Numbered from the stretch's first letter, positions 11,279-21,199 are shown. The stretch: DNA of 64,000 nt from an uncultured Streptococcus sp. (GCF_905372115.1 NZ_CAJPNR010000007.1:1-64000), one strand, 5' to 3'. A program made the numbers and translations. The notes: generated from the letters alone by a model not told the origin.

Positions 11279-11311
11279 TTATTTTGTCGTGTCCAGAAAG
11301 GAAGGAAGCCT

Positions 11312-11617
11312 GTGGAACAGTTAGAACGCATTCAAAAAATGGAAAAGCACCTGAATAAATATTCTCAGGTATTGGCAAGAGCCCAGGAAGCTTTAGCTGA
11401 GTTGGAGCGCTGCCAGTCAGATTATATCCAGTTGAGGGACTACTATACTGGTCAGGAATTTTTTGATGATTTAGAATTCTCGAATGGACCGGATTTCCCA
11501 GAAAATACAGCTTGCGGCGTCTTAAGCGAAGATGCTGTCTATGACCTGATGGGAGAGCATTTTGAAACAGCGATTAATCTGTTAGATTTGTCCAGTGCCA
11601 TGCTGAAAGAGCGTTAA
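11312..11617 (+). CDS. DUF4298 domain protein
   Basis: This 101-aa protein has an N-terminal helical segment (KMEKHLNKYSQVLARAQ) and the DUF4298 pattern RDYYTGQEFFDD...GVLSEDAVYDLM. It starts with GTG at 11312 behind AAAGGAAGGAAG; an ATG at 11339 is possible but has no ribosome site. It lies 33 nt after rexA and probably shares its transcript. Function is unknown; the short acidic helical form suggests a protein-binding role, which is inference only. Confidence 0.8.
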   Translation: MEQLERIQKMEKHLNKYSQVLARAQEALAELERCQSDYIQLRDYYTGQEFFDDLEFSNGPDFPENTACGVLSEDAVYDLMGEHFETAINLLDLSSAMLKER

Positions 11618-11662
11618 TTCATTTAGAAAGAAAAAAATATTTAATTTTTTTCAATTTTCCTC

Positions 11663-11691
11663 TTGCTTTTTAATAAAAATTCATGTAGAAT
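11663..11691 (+). promoter_or_regulatory. Promoter of the his operon
   Basis: TTGCTT at 11663-11668 and TAGAAT at 11686-11691 are 17 bp apart in an AT-rich stretch. The predicted start near 11698 lies just before the T-box leader. Confidence 0.7.
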
Positions 11692-11707
11692 ATTCAACAA
11701 TAAATTG

Positions 11708-11960
11708 AAAGCGATGAGAGAAAAAGTCTAAGACAAGAAACAGAGAGTGCCTAATGGTGAGACGGCATGCAATCCTTAGATGACACATTCTTGAGTGCGG
11801 ATGCGAAATCAGTCAGCAGTCTGAGACTAGTGTCCGACGGCTGATTGCCGTTATCAATCTGGAGTCTCGTACTCCCAGAGGGTCCTCAGGCGACTGAGGT
11901 CCGAATAAAGGTGGAACCGCGTGTCAACGTCCTTGCAAAGTTTTTTTGCGAGGGCTTTTT
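11708..11960 (+). promoter_or_regulatory. T-box leader, tRNA-His-type specifier
   Basis: The leader has the T-box sequence AAGGTGGAACCGCG at 11908-11921 and an overlapping terminator. Stem I is traceable: GTCTAAG 11726-11732 pairs with CTTAGAT 11775-11781, the AGAGAG motif is at 11742-11747, and the apical hairpin is TGCC 11748-11751 with GGCA 11764-11767. The 3' side of the specifier loop reads TGACACA, giving CAC (His) at 11784-11786 followed by the conserved A. Uncharged tRNA-His should stabilise the antiterminator and switch on histidine synthesis. The bulge base in TGGAACC is A, not the G expected for a C73 discriminator, so pairing to tRNA-His would be imperfect. The 126 nt from the terminator to hisC hold only the hisC ribosome site. 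Confidence 0.9.
11929..11960 (+). terminator. T-box regulated terminator
   Basis: GTCCTTGCAA at 11929-11938 pairs with TTGCGAGGGC at 11946-11955 (two G-T pairs), followed by TTTTT. It competes with the antiterminator that contains the T-box sequence. Confidence 0.85.
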
Positions 11961-12091
11961 ATTATTTTTAAATCATAGGATTCCCCCTATTTTCCTTTAC
12001 TAAAGCGGTAAATTTCGTCTTTCATTTATTAGAAGTTCTAAAAGATAATCAGAGTCAGATAATGGCTAGTGTGTGAAAGAGAGGTGGCAAG

Positions 12092-13150
12092 ATGGTTAAG
12101 CTAAAAGGTCTCAGGCAGATCAATCCCTATGTGGCAGGGCAGCAGCCCAATGAGCCAGACATGATTAAGCTCAATACCAATGAAAATGCTTATGGGCCAA
12201 GTCCTAAGGTGGCAGAGGCCCTGCAGAACTTTGACGCCCAGGAGTTGCGCAAGTATTCCAGTTTGGACCAGGCGGAGCTCTGTCAAGCTTTGGCGGCAAA
12301 CTTGGGTATTTCGCCCGACCAGCTCATTATTGGTAACGGCAGTGACGACATCTTGTCCATGGCTTTCCTGGCTTTTTTTAACAGCGGCGAGTCGGTCTTA
12401 TTTCCGGACTTGACCTATGGTTTTTACAAGGTCTGGGCCGACCTCTACCATGTGCCTTTTCGAGAAATCCCACTGACAGATGGTTTTGAGGTCCATCCGT
12501 CAGATTATTTTGGAGACAATGGCGGCATTATCCTAGCCAATCCCAATGCTCCGACGGGGATTTATCTGCCGCTAGATCAGTTGGAGGAAATTCTGGCGTC
12601 CAATCAGGATGTGGTAGTGGTGGTGGATGAGGCCTATATTCACTTTGGCGGTCAATCTGCCCTGCCTCTGCTAGACATCTATCCCAACCTCTTTATCACA
12701 CGGACCTTTTCCAAGGATGCGGCCTTGGCTGGTCTGCGGGTGGGCTACGGCATCGGGCATCCAGACTTAATAGCTGTCATGAAAGCCGTTAAGGATTCCA
12801 TCAATCCTTACTCAGTGGATATGTTAGCAGAGAGATTAGCTCTTGCGGCAGTGGAAGACTGGGAGTATTATCTGGAGACCGGTAGAGCCATTCAAGAGAC
12901 CCGAGATTGGTTTGCTGGAGAATTGGCTGCGCTGGATTTTCAAGTCCTGCCTAGTCAGACCAACTTTGTCCTAGCTAAGCCTACTAGAATCTCTGCAGCA
13001 GAGCTTTTTCAGCAACTAGAGGAGCGTCAGATTTATGTGCGGTATTTTCCAAAAGCGGAACGAATCAAAGACTTTTTACGCATCTCTATCGGACGGCGAG
13101 AGGAGATGGAGACAGTTCTAGCAGCTATCAAAGAAATTTGCAGCAGCTGA
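12092..13150 (+). CDS. hisC: Histidinol-phosphate aminotransferase
   Basis: HisC is a PLP-dependent fold type I enzyme that transfers an amino group from glutamate to imidazole acetol phosphate. The 352-aa protein shows the N-terminal [12 protein letters not shown] motif, the NPNAPTG block, [10 protein letters not shown] with the cofactor-binding Asp, and [16 protein letters not shown] with the Schiff-base Lys. Length is normal. It is the first gene behind the T-box and has RBS GAGAGGTGG. Leading the operon with hisC and hisZ is a known lactic acid bacterial arrangement. Confidence 0.95.
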   Translation: MVKLKGLRQINPYVAGQQPNEPDMIKLNTNENAYGPSPKVAEALQNFDAQELRKYSSLDQAELCQALAANLGISPDQLIIGNGSDDILSMAFLAFFNSGESVLFPDLTYGFYKVWADLYHVPFREIPLTDGFEVHPSDYFGDNGGIILANPNAPTGIYLPLDQLEEILASNQDVVVVVDEAYIHFGGQSALPLLDIYPNLFITRTFSKDAALAGLRVGYGIGHPDLIAVMKAVKDSINPYSVDMLAERLALAAVEDWEYYLETGRAIQETRDWFAGELAALDFQVLPSQTNFVLAKPTRISAAELFQQLEERQIYVRYFPKAERIKDFLRISIGRREEMETVLAAIKEICSS

Positions 13151-13205
13151 GAGTTTGACTCAAAGCCAGCCGGTGTAAGAATAGAGCAAGAAAGGAAAGC
13201 AGCCT

Positions 13206-14195
13206 ATGAATAAAATCACCCTTCCGATTGGCATGCATGACAAGCTTTTCAAGAGGGCGCGTGTGACCTACGAGATTGAGCGGGACATCAGTGATTTTCT
13301 GATGGCTCAGGGTTTCAATCGGATTGACACGCCGACTTTGGAGCACTTCGAGGTCTTCAGTGACCATGTGGAGCCCCATCATTATCATCTTTTCGATAAA
13401 AAAGGCGAGCTATTGGTGCTGCGGCCTGATGTGACCAGCCAGATTGGTCGGGTTATTGCTTCGACCAGGGTGCATACGCCGACCAAGTTTTCCTATTCGG
13501 GCAAGGTCTTTCACTATCAAGAAGAGCTGCGTGGTCTTGCCAACGAGCTCAGTCAAGCTGGTATTGAGATTATCGGCTATCCAGCTCGCGAGGCGGTGCT
13601 TGAGGCTATCAAGACAGCCAAGCAGTCGCTGGATTTGGCGCAGGTTAAGTCTTATCAGTTCGAGTTTTCCCATGCAGCAATCCTGCAGAGAATTCTAGAG
13701 AGTCTGGCCTTGGATTCGCAGGGGGAGGCCCAGCTGCTAGATTATATTCGCAAGAAAAACAGGACGGGACTCTTTGAATTCACCCAGACCAGACCTAGTG
13801 AATTTGATGATTTTTTGCAGGAGCTGCCCTATTTGTTTGGTCCTAGCCAACAGGTTTTAGCTAGGGCTAGAGAGATAGTTGACAATGAGCGGATATTGAC
13901 GGCTCTAGATGATGTGGAGCAAGTCCTGCAGAGCCTATCAGGCTTGCTGGAGCAGACAATTATGGACTTGGGGCAGGTAGCAGCCATGCCTTACTATACT
14001 GGATTGACCTTCAAGGTCTTTGGTGACCGAGTGCCAGATGCTTTTCTATCTGGTGGTCGCTATGACCAGCTTTTCAAGCGCTTCGGGGCAGCAGAGCTGA
14101 CAGCTATCGGCTGGTCCCTAGACATTGACAGTGTCTATCAGGCCATTCATGATGACCTGCCGGACGAGGGCGGAAAGGAAGGTGATGGCAGATGA
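13206..14195 (+). CDS. hisZ: ATP phosphoribosyltransferase regulatory subunit
   Basis: HisZ resembles histidyl-tRNA synthetase but lacks aminoacylation; it forms an octamer with short-form HisG and carries histidine feedback control. The 329-aa protein has class II synthetase motifs: the N-terminal [19 protein letters not shown], motif 2-like [13 protein letters not shown] with [13 protein letters not shown], and [11 protein letters not shown]. There is no C-terminal anticodon-binding domain, which separates it from HisS. It overlaps hisG by 4 nt, matching the need for joint production. Confidence 0.94.
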   Translation: MNKITLPIGMHDKLFKRARVTYEIERDISDFLMAQGFNRIDTPTLEHFEVFSDHVEPHHYHLFDKKGELLVLRPDVTSQIGRVIASTRVHTPTKFSYSGKVFHYQEELRGLANELSQAGIEIIGYPAREAVLEAIKTAKQSLDLAQVKSYQFEFSHAAILQRILESLALDSQGEAQLLDYIRKKNRTGLFEFTQTRPSEFDDFLQELPYLFGPSQQVLARAREIVDNERILTALDDVEQVLQSLSGLLEQTIMDLGQVAAMPYYTGLTFKVFGDRVPDAFLSGGRYDQLFKRFGAAELTAIGWSLDIDSVYQAIHDDLPDEGGKEGDGR

Positions 14196-14836
14196 GTCAG
14201 ATTACCATTGCCCTGACCAAGGGGCGGATTGAGGAAGATACGGTCAAGCTCTTGACCCAGGCTGGCTTTGATATGTCCTTCATGGCAGACAAGGGGCGCA
14301 GCTTGATTTTTGAAAGTCCAGACAGTCGCTTTCGCTTTCTCTTAGTTAAGGGGCCTGACGTGACGACTTATGTGCGGCATGGAGTCGCTGATTTGGGTAT
14401 TGTCGGCAAGGATATTCTCTTTGAGCATCCGACCGGCTATCTGGAACTGCTGGATCTGAACTTTGGGCTTTGTAAATTCTCACTGGCCTCGGTGCCCAGC
14501 TATGACCCTCATGATCACAAGCGCAAGCGAATTGCGACCAAGTACCCAACAGTGGCGACTGATTATTTTAATCAAAAAGGGGAAGATGTGGAAATCATCT
14601 CCATTCAAGGAAGTGTGGAGATTTCACCAGTGCTGGGTCTGGCGGATGCCATTGTCGATATTGTGGAGACAGGGCATACCCTATCAGCTAACGGCCTGTT
14701 GGTTTTTGAGGACATATGTCGGGTGTCAGCCCGGCTCATTGCCAATCAGGCTTCCCTGAAAAATAACCCGGATATCATGCCTTTTGTGGCAAAGATTGAA
14801 TCCCTAGTAGGAAGAAGAGAGGTGGCTTTTAAATGA
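14192..14836 (+). CDS. hisG: ATP phosphoribosyltransferase, short form
   Basis: HisG performs the committed step, joining ATP and PRPP into phosphoribosyl-ATP. At 214 aa it is the short form without the C-terminal regulatory domain and therefore depends on HisZ. Visible blocks are [32 protein letters not shown], and the PRPP loop [18 protein letters not shown]. Its ends overlap hisZ and hisD by 4 nt each, so translation of the three is coupled. Confidence 0.96.
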   Translation: MSQITIALTKGRIEEDTVKLLTQAGFDMSFMADKGRSLIFESPDSRFRFLLVKGPDVTTYVRHGVADLGIVGKDILFEHPTGYLELLDLNFGLCKFSLASVPSYDPHDHKRKRIATKYPTVATDYFNQKGEDVEIISIQGSVEISPVLGLADAIVDIVETGHTLSANGLLVFEDICRVSARLIANQASLKNNPDIMPFVAKIESLVGRREVAFK

Positions 14837-16125
14837 CAATTATCAAACGTTTAAGCGGAAGTAACGAAGAAATTTCACGGATTTTATACGAAGAGCAGCT
14901 GCAGCTTAGTCAACAAAACTTAGATGTGGAAGAAGCGGTGGCTGAGATTATTGAAACGGTCAAACAGGACGGTGACCAAGCTTTAAGAGACTATACTATG
15001 CTCTTTGATAAGGTTGAGGTGACAGATTTTGAGATTGGGCAGGAGTTGATTGACCAGGCCTTTGAGGAGATTGATCTAGAGGTCTTGACCGCCCTGAAAA
15101 ATGCCCAAGTTAATATCGAATCCTACCACCGCCAGCAGTTGGAGACTGGTTTTGAGGATAGTCCGAGTGAGGGTATTATCCGTGGTCAGTTGATTCGGCC
15201 GATTGAGCGGGTCGGCATCTATGTACCTGGCGGCACCGCAGCCTATCCCTCCTCCGTCCTCATGAATGTTATCCCAGCAAAGATTGCTGGTGTCAAAGAA
15301 ATCATCATGATTACTCCGCCCCAAGAGCACTTTACTCCAGCGATTTTGGTTGCAGCCAAGCTGGCTGGTGTGGATCGGATTTTCCAAATTGGCGGAGCCC
15401 AAGGTGTAGCAGCTCTGGCTTATGGAACTGAGACCATTCCCAAGGTGGATAAGATAACTGGACCGGGTAATATCTTTGTGGCTACGGCCAAGAAGATGGT
15501 TTATGGTGTCGTGGGAATTGACATGATTGCTGGGCCTTCGGAGATTGGAGTCATTGCGGATCGTTCAGCTAGTCCTGTCTATGTGGCAGCTGACCTCCTG
15601 TCGCAAGCTGAGCACGACAAGCTGGCTCGAGCTATTCTAGTAACCGACTCGGAGGAGTTGGCGGACCAAGTCGAAGCAGAGCTGGATAGACAGCTCAAAG
15701 AGCTGCCGCGGGAGGAAATCGCGCGTGCTTCGATTGAGAACAACGGCCGCATCATCCTTGCGCCTTCTAAGGAAGCCATGTTTGAGCTCATGAATCAGGT
15801 GGCACCGGAGCATTTGGAAATTGCCATGGATGATGCTTACAGATATCTAGATCAGGTTGAAAATGCCGGCTCTGTCTTTCTGGGGCATTATACCAGTGAG
15901 CCAATTGGTGACTACTATGCGGGAGCCAATCACGTTTTGCCGACAACCAGCACCAGCCGTTTTTCATCAGCTCTGGGTGTCTATGACTTCATCAAGCGCA
16001 TCCAGTACACCCAGTACAGTCGTGCTGCTGTAGGAGCAGCTGACAAGGATATTACCAGTCTGGCCTATGCAGAAGGCCTGCAGGGACATGCCAAGGCCAT
16101 CGAAGCCCGCAGACAGGAAAAATAG
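14833..16125 (+). CDS. hisD: Histidinol dehydrogenase
   Basis: HisD is a zinc enzyme that makes the last two NAD-dependent oxidations from histidinol to histidine. The 430-aa protein has [18 protein letters not shown], the signature [15 protein letters not shown], the zinc ligand region DLLSQAEHD, and the catalytic Glu-His pair in APEHLEIA. Full length, with RBS GAGAGGTGG inside the end of hisG. Confidence 0.97.
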   Translation: MTIIKRLSGSNEEISRILYEEQLQLSQQNLDVEEAVAEIIETVKQDGDQALRDYTMLFDKVEVTDFEIGQELIDQAFEEIDLEVLTALKNAQVNIESYHRQQLETGFEDSPSEGIIRGQLIRPIERVGIYVPGGTAAYPSSVLMNVIPAKIAGVKEIIMITPPQEHFTPAILVAAKLAGVDRIFQIGGAQGVAALAYGTETIPKVDKITGPGNIFVATAKKMVYGVVGIDMIAGPSEIGVIADRSASPVYVAADLLSQAEHDKLARAILVTDSEELADQVEAELDRQLKELPREEIARASIENNGRIILAPSKEAMFELMNQVAPEHLEIAMDDAYRYLDQVENAGSVFLGHYTSEPIGDYYAGANHVLPTTSTSRFSSALGVYDFIKRIQYTQYSRAAVGAADKDITSLAYAEGLQGHAKAIEARRQEK

Positions 16126-16136
16126 AAGGAGTTGCC

Positions 16137-16721
16137 ATGAGACAAGCTGAAATCAAGCGTAAAACACAGGAGACTGATATTGAGCTGGCTGTCAATCTGG
16201 ACCAACAGGAGCCGGTAGCCATCGAGACCGGTGTCGGATTCTTTGACCATATGCTGACCCTTTTTGCCCGCCACAGTCGGATTTCTCTGGCGGTCAAGGC
16301 TGAAGGCGATCTTTGGGTGGACAGTCATCATACGGTCGAGGATGTAGGAATCGTGCTGGGGCAGGCTCTGCGTCAGGCTTTGGGAGACAAGGCAGGTATC
16401 AACCGCTATGGCACTAGCTTTGTGCCTATGGACGAAACGCTAGGCATGGCCAGCCTGGACCTATCCGGCCGCTCCTATCTGGTCTTTGAGGCAGATTTTG
16501 ACAATCCCAAGCTTGGGAATTTTGACACCGAGTTGGTGGAGGAATTTTTCCAAGCCTTAGCTTTTAATCTGCAGATGAATCTGCACCTGAAAATCCTTCA
16601 TGGCAAGAACAGCCACCACAAGGCGGAAAGTCTCTTTAAAGCGACTGGACGAGCTCTGCGGGAGGCTATTACGATCAATCCAGAGATTCATGGAGTCAAC
16701 TCCACCAAGGGCTTGCTCTAG
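16137..16721 (+). CDS. hisB: Imidazoleglycerol-phosphate dehydratase
   Basis: This is the monofunctional manganese-dependent dehydratase converting IGP to imidazole acetol phosphate. The 194-aa protein has the two duplicated metal motifs, [13 protein letters not shown]...[14 protein letters not shown] and the later [20 protein letters not shown]. There is no fused HAD phosphatase as in E. coli HisB; that step is supplied by the PHP enzyme at 19659-20408. RBS GAAGGAG precedes the ATG. Confidence 0.96.
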   Translation: MRQAEIKRKTQETDIELAVNLDQQEPVAIETGVGFFDHMLTLFARHSRISLAVKAEGDLWVDSHHTVEDVGIVLGQALRQALGDKAGINRYGTSFVPMDETLGMASLDLSGRSYLVFEADFDNPKLGNFDTELVEEFFQALAFNLQMNLHLKILHGKNSHHKAESLFKATGRALREAITINPEIHGVNSTKGLL

Positions 16722-16755
16722 CTTGTCCTTCTGAGTGAAAGGAGTTGATGTAGTA

Positions 16756-17379
16756 ATGATGATTGTTATTGATTATGACGCGGGAAATACTGCCAATGTC
16801 CTCCGTGCTCTGGCTCAGGTCGGAGTAGCAGCGCGTCTGTCAGCTGTTCCGCAGGAAATTTTAGCTGCCGATGGTTTGATTTTACCAGGTGTCGGTGCTT
16901 TTCCTGCGGCTATGCAGGAGTTGGAAAGGCGAGGGCTGGTCTCCGTTATCCAGCAGGCGGTGGCTGATGGCAAGCCTCTCTTGGGCATTTGCTTAGGCAT
17001 GCAGCTCCTGCTGGAGTCTGGATTGGAGAATGGTCAAAGCTCTGGACTGGGCTTGATTCCAGGTGTTTGCCGCCGGATTCCGGATCAGGCTGGTCTGCCT
17101 GTGCCTCACATGGGCTGGAATGACTTACAGGTCCAGCAGTCGTCTGCTTTGACAGCTGATCTTGAGGGCCAGTCAGTCTATTTCGTCCATAGCTACTATA
17201 CGGATGTTCCGGAGGAGTACTTGGATGTGACGTCTGATTATGGGCTGCCTATCCCAGCTATGATTCATAGAGGTTCGGTCTTTGGCTGTCAGTTTCACCC
17301 AGAAAAGTCTGGCGCTGTAGGTCTCGGTATCCTAGAGAAGTTTAAGGAGTATGTCTATGAAAATACTGCCCGCTATTGA
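16756..17379 (+). CDS. hisH: Imidazole glycerol phosphate synthase, glutaminase subunit
   Basis: HisH hydrolyses glutamine and channels ammonia to HisF. The 207-aa class I amidotransferase shows the N-terminal [11 protein letters not shown], the nucleophile Cys in [13 protein letters not shown], and the His-Glu pair in [11 protein letters not shown] place the start at the ATG at 16756, 11 nt after AAAGGAG at 16738-16744; a GTG at 16735 in frame precedes that site. The 3' end overlaps hisA by 23 nt. Confidence 0.95.
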   Translation: MMIVIDYDAGNTANVLRALAQVGVAARLSAVPQEILAADGLILPGVGAFPAAMQELERRGLVSVIQQAVADGKPLLGICLGMQLLLESGLENGQSSGLGLIPGVCRRIPDQAGLPVPHMGWNDLQVQQSSALTADLEGQSVYFVHSYYTDVPEEYLDVTSDYGLPIPAMIHRGSVFGCQFHPEKSGAVGLGILEKFKEYVYENTARY

Positions 17380-18079
17380 TATCAAAGACGGCCAGGCCGT
17401 CCGCCTTTTTAAAGGGGATTTTAGCCAGAAGACGGTAGTCAATCCCGATGTCTTGAAGCAAGCTCGAGTTTTCAAAGAAGCCGGGGTTACCATGATTCAT
17501 GTGGTTGACTTGGACGGAGCCTTAGAAGGTCGGGCGGCCAATCGGGATTTGATTGCCCGAATTAAGTCGGAGACTGGTCTAGCTATCCAAGTCGGGGGTG
17601 GTATCCGCAGTCTGGAGCAGATTGAAGATTACCTGGCGGTTGGCATTGACCGTGTCATCATAGGCTCTATGGCTGTGAAGAATCCTGAATTTGTTGAGGC
17701 CGCACTGGAGCGCTTTGGAAGCAGCAAAATCGTGATTGGCATTGATGCGAAAGCAGGGCTGGTTGCAACTGAGGGTTGGCTGGAAACCAGCAATCAGGAC
17801 TATATCAGCCTAGCATTGGCCATGGAAAAAATCGGCGTCCGTCTCTTTGTCTATACGGATGTGGATCGAGACGGGACTCTTACTGGCCCCAATATCCAGC
17901 ATTACCAAAAATTGCTGGAAGCGCTCAAGGATGCTCAAGTCATTGCCTCTGGCGGCATTCAGTCAGCAGAGGATTTGGAAAAGCTGAAAAAGCTGGGCTT
18001 GGCTGGTGCCATTGTGGGCAAGGCCTATTACAGTGGACGAGTTAGCCTAGAGCAGATCAAGGAAGCAGAAAGGAGCTAG
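17357..18079 (+). CDS. hisA: ProFAR isomerase
   Basis: HisA isomerises the aminoaldose of ProFAR to the aminoketose PRFAR by an Amadori rearrangement. The 240-aa TIM barrel has the catalytic Asp in [14 protein letters not shown], the phosphate-binding loops IQVGGGIRS and VIASGGIQS, and the general acid Asp in [15 protein letters not shown] at 17344-17349 sits 7 nt before the ATG at 17357, which I prefer over the ATG at 17351. Confidence 0.95.
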   Translation: MKILPAIDIKDGQAVRLFKGDFSQKTVVNPDVLKQARVFKEAGVTMIHVVDLDGALEGRAANRDLIARIKSETGLAIQVGGGIRSLEQIEDYLAVGIDRVIIGSMAVKNPEFVEAALERFGSSKIVIGIDAKAGLVATEGWLETSNQDYISLALAMEKIGVRLFVYTDVDRDGTLTGPNIQHYQKLLEALKDAQVIASGGIQSAEDLEKLKKLGLAGAIVGKAYYSGRVSLEQIKEAERS

Positions 18080-18081
18080 CC

Positions 18082-18840
18082 ATGCTGAAAAAACGAATCA
18101 TTCCTTGTCTGGATGTCAAGGACGGTCGGGTGGTCAAGGGCATCAACTTTGTCAATCTGACTGATGTGGGCGATCCAGTTGATGCTGCCAAGGCCTACTA
18201 TGAAGCCGGCTGTGATGAGTTGGTCTTTCTGGACATTACAGCCACCCACGAGGAGCGGGACACGACGGTCGAGATGGTCCGGCGCGTGGCGGAGCAGGTT
18301 TTCATTCCCTTTACCGTTGGTGGAGGAATTCGTACGGTTGAGGACATGAAGCGGATGCTCCAGGCTGGGGCGGATAAGGTTGCGGTTAATTCATCAGCAC
18401 TGGCAAATCCTCAGCTTTTAGCTGACTGTGCTGAAAAATTCGGCAGTCAATGCGTGGTGCTGGCCGTGGATGCTAAGAAAGAAGCGGATGGTAGCTGGCA
18501 TGTCTATCTGGCTGGCGGCCGCAAGGACAGCAGTCGCGACCTGTTAGACTGGGTTCAAGAAGCTGTCAGTCTTGGAGCGGGGGAAATTCTTTTGACCAGT
18601 ATGGACAAGGATGGGACCAAGTCTGGTTTTGACTTGCCAATGCTGGAAGACGTCTCTCAAGTGGTTTCCGTTCCTATCATCGCCTCTGGTGGTGCTGGCA
18701 GTAGCCAGCATATCCTAGAAGTTTTTGAAAAGACTGCAGTGACGGGTGCTTTGGCAGCCTCGATTTTCCATTATGGGCAGGTCTCCATCTCAGAGACCAA
18801 AAAAGCCATGCAAGCAGCTGGATTGGAGGTGCGCATCTGA
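18082..18840 (+). CDS. hisF: Imidazole glycerol phosphate synthase, cyclase subunit
   Basis: HisF uses ammonia from HisH to turn PRFAR into imidazole glycerol phosphate and AICAR, which returns to purine synthesis. The 252-aa TIM barrel is a paralogue of HisA, with catalytic Asp in [14 protein letters not shown] and Asp in [13 protein letters not shown], and phosphate loops FTVGGGIRT and [18 protein letters not shown]; its stop overlaps the hisI start (TGATG). Confidence 0.96.
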   Translation: MLKKRIIPCLDVKDGRVVKGINFVNLTDVGDPVDAAKAYYEAGCDELVFLDITATHEERDTTVEMVRRVAEQVFIPFTVGGGIRTVEDMKRMLQAGADKVAVNSSALANPQLLADCAEKFGSQCVVLAVDAKKEADGSWHVYLAGGRKDSSRDLLDWVQEAVSLGAGEILLTSMDKDGTKSGFDLPMLEDVSQVVSVPIIASGGAGSSQHILEVFEKTAVTGALAASIFHYGQVSISETKKAMQAAGLEVRI

Positions 18841-19184
18841 TGACAGAAGTAAAGTTAGATTTTCAAAAGCAAGGCGGTCTTATACCTGCCATTATCCTAG
18901 ACCACACCAGCAAAGAAGTCCTTATGCTGGCCTATCTCAATGAAGAAGCCTACCATCTGACTCGCACCAGCGGTCAGATGTGGTACTGGAGCCGGTCACG
19001 TCAGGAACTTTGGCATAAGGGGGCCACTAGCGGCCACTACCAGACTGTCAAAAAAATCACAGCTGATTGCGACCTAGATACCCTGCTGATCGAGGTAGAC
19101 CAGCTGGGAGCAGCCTGCCATACCGGTGCTAAATCCTGCTTTTTTCATACAATCTGGGATGAAGAAGATGGCCAAACTGACTAA
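18840..19184 (+). CDS. hisI: Phosphoribosyl-AMP cyclohydrolase
   Basis: HisI opens the purine ring of phosphoribosyl-AMP using zinc. The 114-aa protein shows [30 protein letters not shown], the metal-binding DCDLDTLL, and the Cys pair region [11 protein letters not shown]. It is the single-domain form; the pyrophosphatase is the separate hisE gene downstream. Start ATG overlaps the hisF TGA. Confidence 0.96.
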   Translation: MTEVKLDFQKQGGLIPAIILDHTSKEVLMLAYLNEEAYHLTRTSGQMWYWSRSRQELWHKGATSGHYQTVKKITADCDLDTLLIEVDQLGAACHTGAKSCFFHTIWDEEDGQTD

Positions 19185-19258
19185 AAGCTCCCTTGCTTTA
19201 GTACTTGGTTAATGCAAAAATAAAACTAAGAAGTTAGTATCGAGCTTCCGGCCTGCCA

Positions 19259-19287
19259 TTGGAAAGAATTGCTTTTTATAGTAAAAT
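19259..19287 (+). promoter_or_regulatory. Candidate internal promoter for hisE-hisK
   Basis: TTGGAA at 19259-19264 and TAAAAT at 19282-19287 are 17 bp apart in the 126-bp gap between hisI and hisE, the only sizeable gap in the operon. It would let hisE and the genes after it be expressed independently of the T-box. Confidence 0.55.
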
Positions 19288-19310
19288 AAGGACAGTAACA
19301 AGGAGATACT

Positions 19311-19625
19311 ATGTTAGAAACCCTCTATCAAGAAGCCCTCAAACGCAAAAAAGAGCCCAAGGAAGGCTCCTATACCAGCTATCTCTATGACAAGGGGCTG
19401 GACAAGATTCTCAAAAAAGTCGGTGAAGAAGCGACTGAAGTGGTCATTGCGGCTAAAAATGCTGATAAGAATGAGATGGCCAATGAGACAGCTGATCTGC
19501 TCTACCATCTGGCGGTTGCTCTCGTCGAGACTGGCGTCAGTCTGGAAGAGGTAGAGGCCGTCCTTCAGGCCCGTCAAGGCAAGCAGAGCCGGATTCACGA
19601 CCGACCTGAAATTGACCAATACTAA
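19311..19625 (+). CDS. hisE: Phosphoribosyl-ATP pyrophosphatase
   Basis: HisE removes pyrophosphate from phosphoribosyl-ATP, the second step of the pathway. The 104-aa all-alpha MazG-like protein shows SYTSYLYDKGLDKILKKVGEEATEVVIAAKN and the metal-binding NETADLLYHLAV. RBS AAGGAG lies 5 nt before ATG. It is separated from hisI and has its own candidate promoter. Confidence 0.96.
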   Translation: MLETLYQEALKRKKEPKEGSYTSYLYDKGLDKILKKVGEEATEVVIAAKNADKNEMANETADLLYHLAVALVETGVSLEEVEAVLQARQGKQSRIHDRPEIDQY

Positions 19626-19658
19626 AGGGACACAAGATTTGCAGAAAGGCGGCCCAGC

Positions 19659-20408
19659 ATGCGCGACAACCATCTTCATACCTATTTTTCCTATGATTCT
19701 GAGGCAGATTTCTGTGACTATCTGGACCATTACGAGGGCGAGATTGTCACCACTGAACACTATGATTTGTCTAACCCCTACCCTTACGAAGCTGCCTCGC
19801 CCCACGATGATGTGCCTGACTATGAGGCCTATTCAGCAAAAATAGCAGAGCTGAACCAGCAATATGGCAACCGCATCAAAAAGGGGATTGAAATTGGCTA
19901 TTACGCTCCGCGTAAAGACGATATCCTAGCCTTCCTAGCGGACAAGGACTACGACTTGAAACTATTGTCTGTCCACCACAATGGCAGTTTTGACTATCTG
20001 GAAGATCCGGTCCTGCAGCTGGATAAGATGGAGCTGATTCCCTCCTATCTGAGAGAGTTAGAGGAGGCTATTGAGGCTGTGCCAGCAGATGTACTAGCTC
20101 ACTTTGACTATGGTTTTCGCAAATTTGTGCTTACCGTAGAGGAGTTAAAAACTTTTGAACCAGAGCTGCGACAGCTTTTTCAAAAGATGATTGACCATGG
20201 TCTGGCTTTTGAGCTCAACTGCAAGTCCATGTATCTATATGATCATGAGGAACTTTTTATCTACGCTCTTTCGCTAGTCAAGGAGCTGGGCGGCCAGCGT
20301 TTTTCAGTGGGATCGGATGGCCACAAGCTGGAGCATTTCCGATTACAGTTTGACCGAGTTTCCAAAATCTTAGCGGAGGCTGGCATAGGTGAGAAGCAGT
20401 TGATCTAG
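19659..20408 (+). CDS. hisK: Histidinol-phosphatase, PHP family
   Basis: This 249-aa PHP-domain phosphoesterase dephosphorylates histidinol phosphate, completing the pathway in organisms whose HisB lacks a phosphatase domain. Metal-binding residues are visible: the His-x-His pair in DNHLHTYFSYDS, Glu-His in VTTEHYDLS, the LLSVHHNGSFDY block, His-Phe-Asp in LAHFDYGF, and SVGSDGHKLEHF near the C terminus. It starts 33 nt after hisE behind AGAAAGGCGG. Confidence 0.92.
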   Translation: MRDNHLHTYFSYDSEADFCDYLDHYEGEIVTTEHYDLSNPYPYEAASPHDDVPDYEAYSAKIAELNQQYGNRIKKGIEIGYYAPRKDDILAFLADKDYDLKLLSVHHNGSFDYLEDPVLQLDKMELIPSYLRELEEAIEAVPADVLAHFDYGFRKFVLTVEELKTFEPELRQLFQKMIDHGLAFELNCKSMYLYDHEELFIYALSLVKELGGQRFSVGSDGHKLEHFRLQFDRVSKILAEAGIGEKQLI

Positions 20409-20419
20409 AAGGAGAAATC

Positions 20420-20890
20420 ATGGCTAAGATTAGGCCCTTAAAATCAGAGGAAATCCCACTCCTAGAGGAATTTCTTTACCAAGCTATTTTTATTCCCCAA
20501 GGTCTAGCACCGCTGCCCAGAAGTATCTTGAATGAGCCAGAACTAGAAATGTATATCAAGGACTTTGGTCAGCAACCAGATGATTGGGCTTTAGCGGCAG
20601 AAGTGGCCGGCCGGCTGGTCGGAGCCGTTTGGGTTCGTATCATGAAAGATTATGGCTATTATAACGACCGGACGCCCTCTCTATCCATTTCATTCCTGCC
20701 TGAGTTCAGGGGTCAAGGTCTAGGGCAGCAGTTGATGACGGCCATGCTGGACTTGCTCAAGGCCAAAGGCTATCCAGGTGTCTCCCTCTCCGTTTCCAAA
20801 AACAATCCCGCTCTTCGCTTTTATCAAAGACTGGGCTTTGTCACGGTTGAAGAGAGGGAAGATGATTATTTGATGCTGTGCCGATTGTAG
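20420..20890 (+). CDS. GNAT family N-acetyltransferase
   Basis: The 156-aa protein is a single GNAT domain. The acetyl-CoA loop is FRGQGLGQQLMTAML, and the C-terminal NPALRFYQRLGFV is the usual beta6-helix segment. Substrate is unknown. It lies 11 nt after hisK behind AGAAGGAG and ends at a strong terminator, so it is the last gene of the his transcript; nothing else ties it to histidine synthesis. Confidence 0.88.
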   Translation: MAKIRPLKSEEIPLLEEFLYQAIFIPQGLAPLPRSILNEPELEMYIKDFGQQPDDWALAAEVAGRLVGAVWVRIMKDYGYYNDRTPSLSISFLPEFRGQGLGQQLMTAMLDLLKAKGYPGVSLSVSKNNPALRFYQRLGFVTVEEREDDYLMLCRL

Positions 20891-20898
20891 CAAGAAGC

Positions 20899-20925
20899 AA
20901 GACCGCCCAAACGAGCGGTCTTTTT
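20899..20925 (+). terminator. Terminator of the his operon
   Basis: An 8-bp perfect stem AAGACCGC / GCGGTCTT is followed by a T run, immediately after the GNAT stop codon. Confidence 0.88.
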
Positions 20926-20983
20926 GTATTATCGTGTGTTCTAGATGGAAACTCAATTTTGACTAAGTTTTCTCCTTCAAAAG

Positions 20984-21013
20984 AAAAAAGCCTGGATTTT
21001 TCCAGGCTTTTTA
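20984..21013 (-). terminator. Bidirectional terminator after the DUF3042 gene
   Basis: AAAAAGCCTGG, an AT loop and CCAGGCTTTTT form a symmetric hairpin with T runs on both strands. It lies 16 bp beyond the stop codon of the minus-strand DUF3042 gene. Confidence 0.8.
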
Positions 21014-21028
21014 GTGAAATGTGCAGGC

Positions 21029-21199
21029 TTAGTGTGCTACACGTTTGCGAGCTGCTTTTTTACGGTTTTCTTCGATGAAAGCCGCTTTTTGTTCTTCAGG
21101 TTCGATGACTTTTTTCTTGACTGCATATACTGCGCCTGCCACAGCAGCAACAGTAGCCGCAACTCCTGTAAGAACGCCTTTTCCAAATCCTTTAGCCAT
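21029..21199 (-). CDS. DUF3042 family small protein, 56 aa
   Basis: The minus strand encodes a 56-aa protein opening MAKGFGKGVLTGVAATVAA, a Gly/Ala-rich segment that could insert in or lie on the membrane, followed by a Lys/Arg/Glu-rich tail ending RKRVAH. This matches DUF3042, a small family conserved in lactic acid bacteria and of unknown function. AAAGGAG stands 8 nt before the ATG, and a symmetric terminator follows. Its promoter is interleaved with that of miaA. Confidence 0.85.
   Translation of the reverse strand: MAKGFGKGVLTGVAATVAAVAGAVYAVKKKVIEPEEQKAAFIEENRKKAARKRVAH

Noticed and set aside
13206..14195. hisZ as histidyl-tRNA synthetase (hisS)
   Set aside because: It is too short, lacks the anticodon-binding domain and sits beside short-form hisG, which requires HisZ.
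19314..19805. Minus-strand 163-aa reading frame across hisE and hisK
   Set aside because: It lies opposite two well-supported histidine genes and has no ribosome site or family match.
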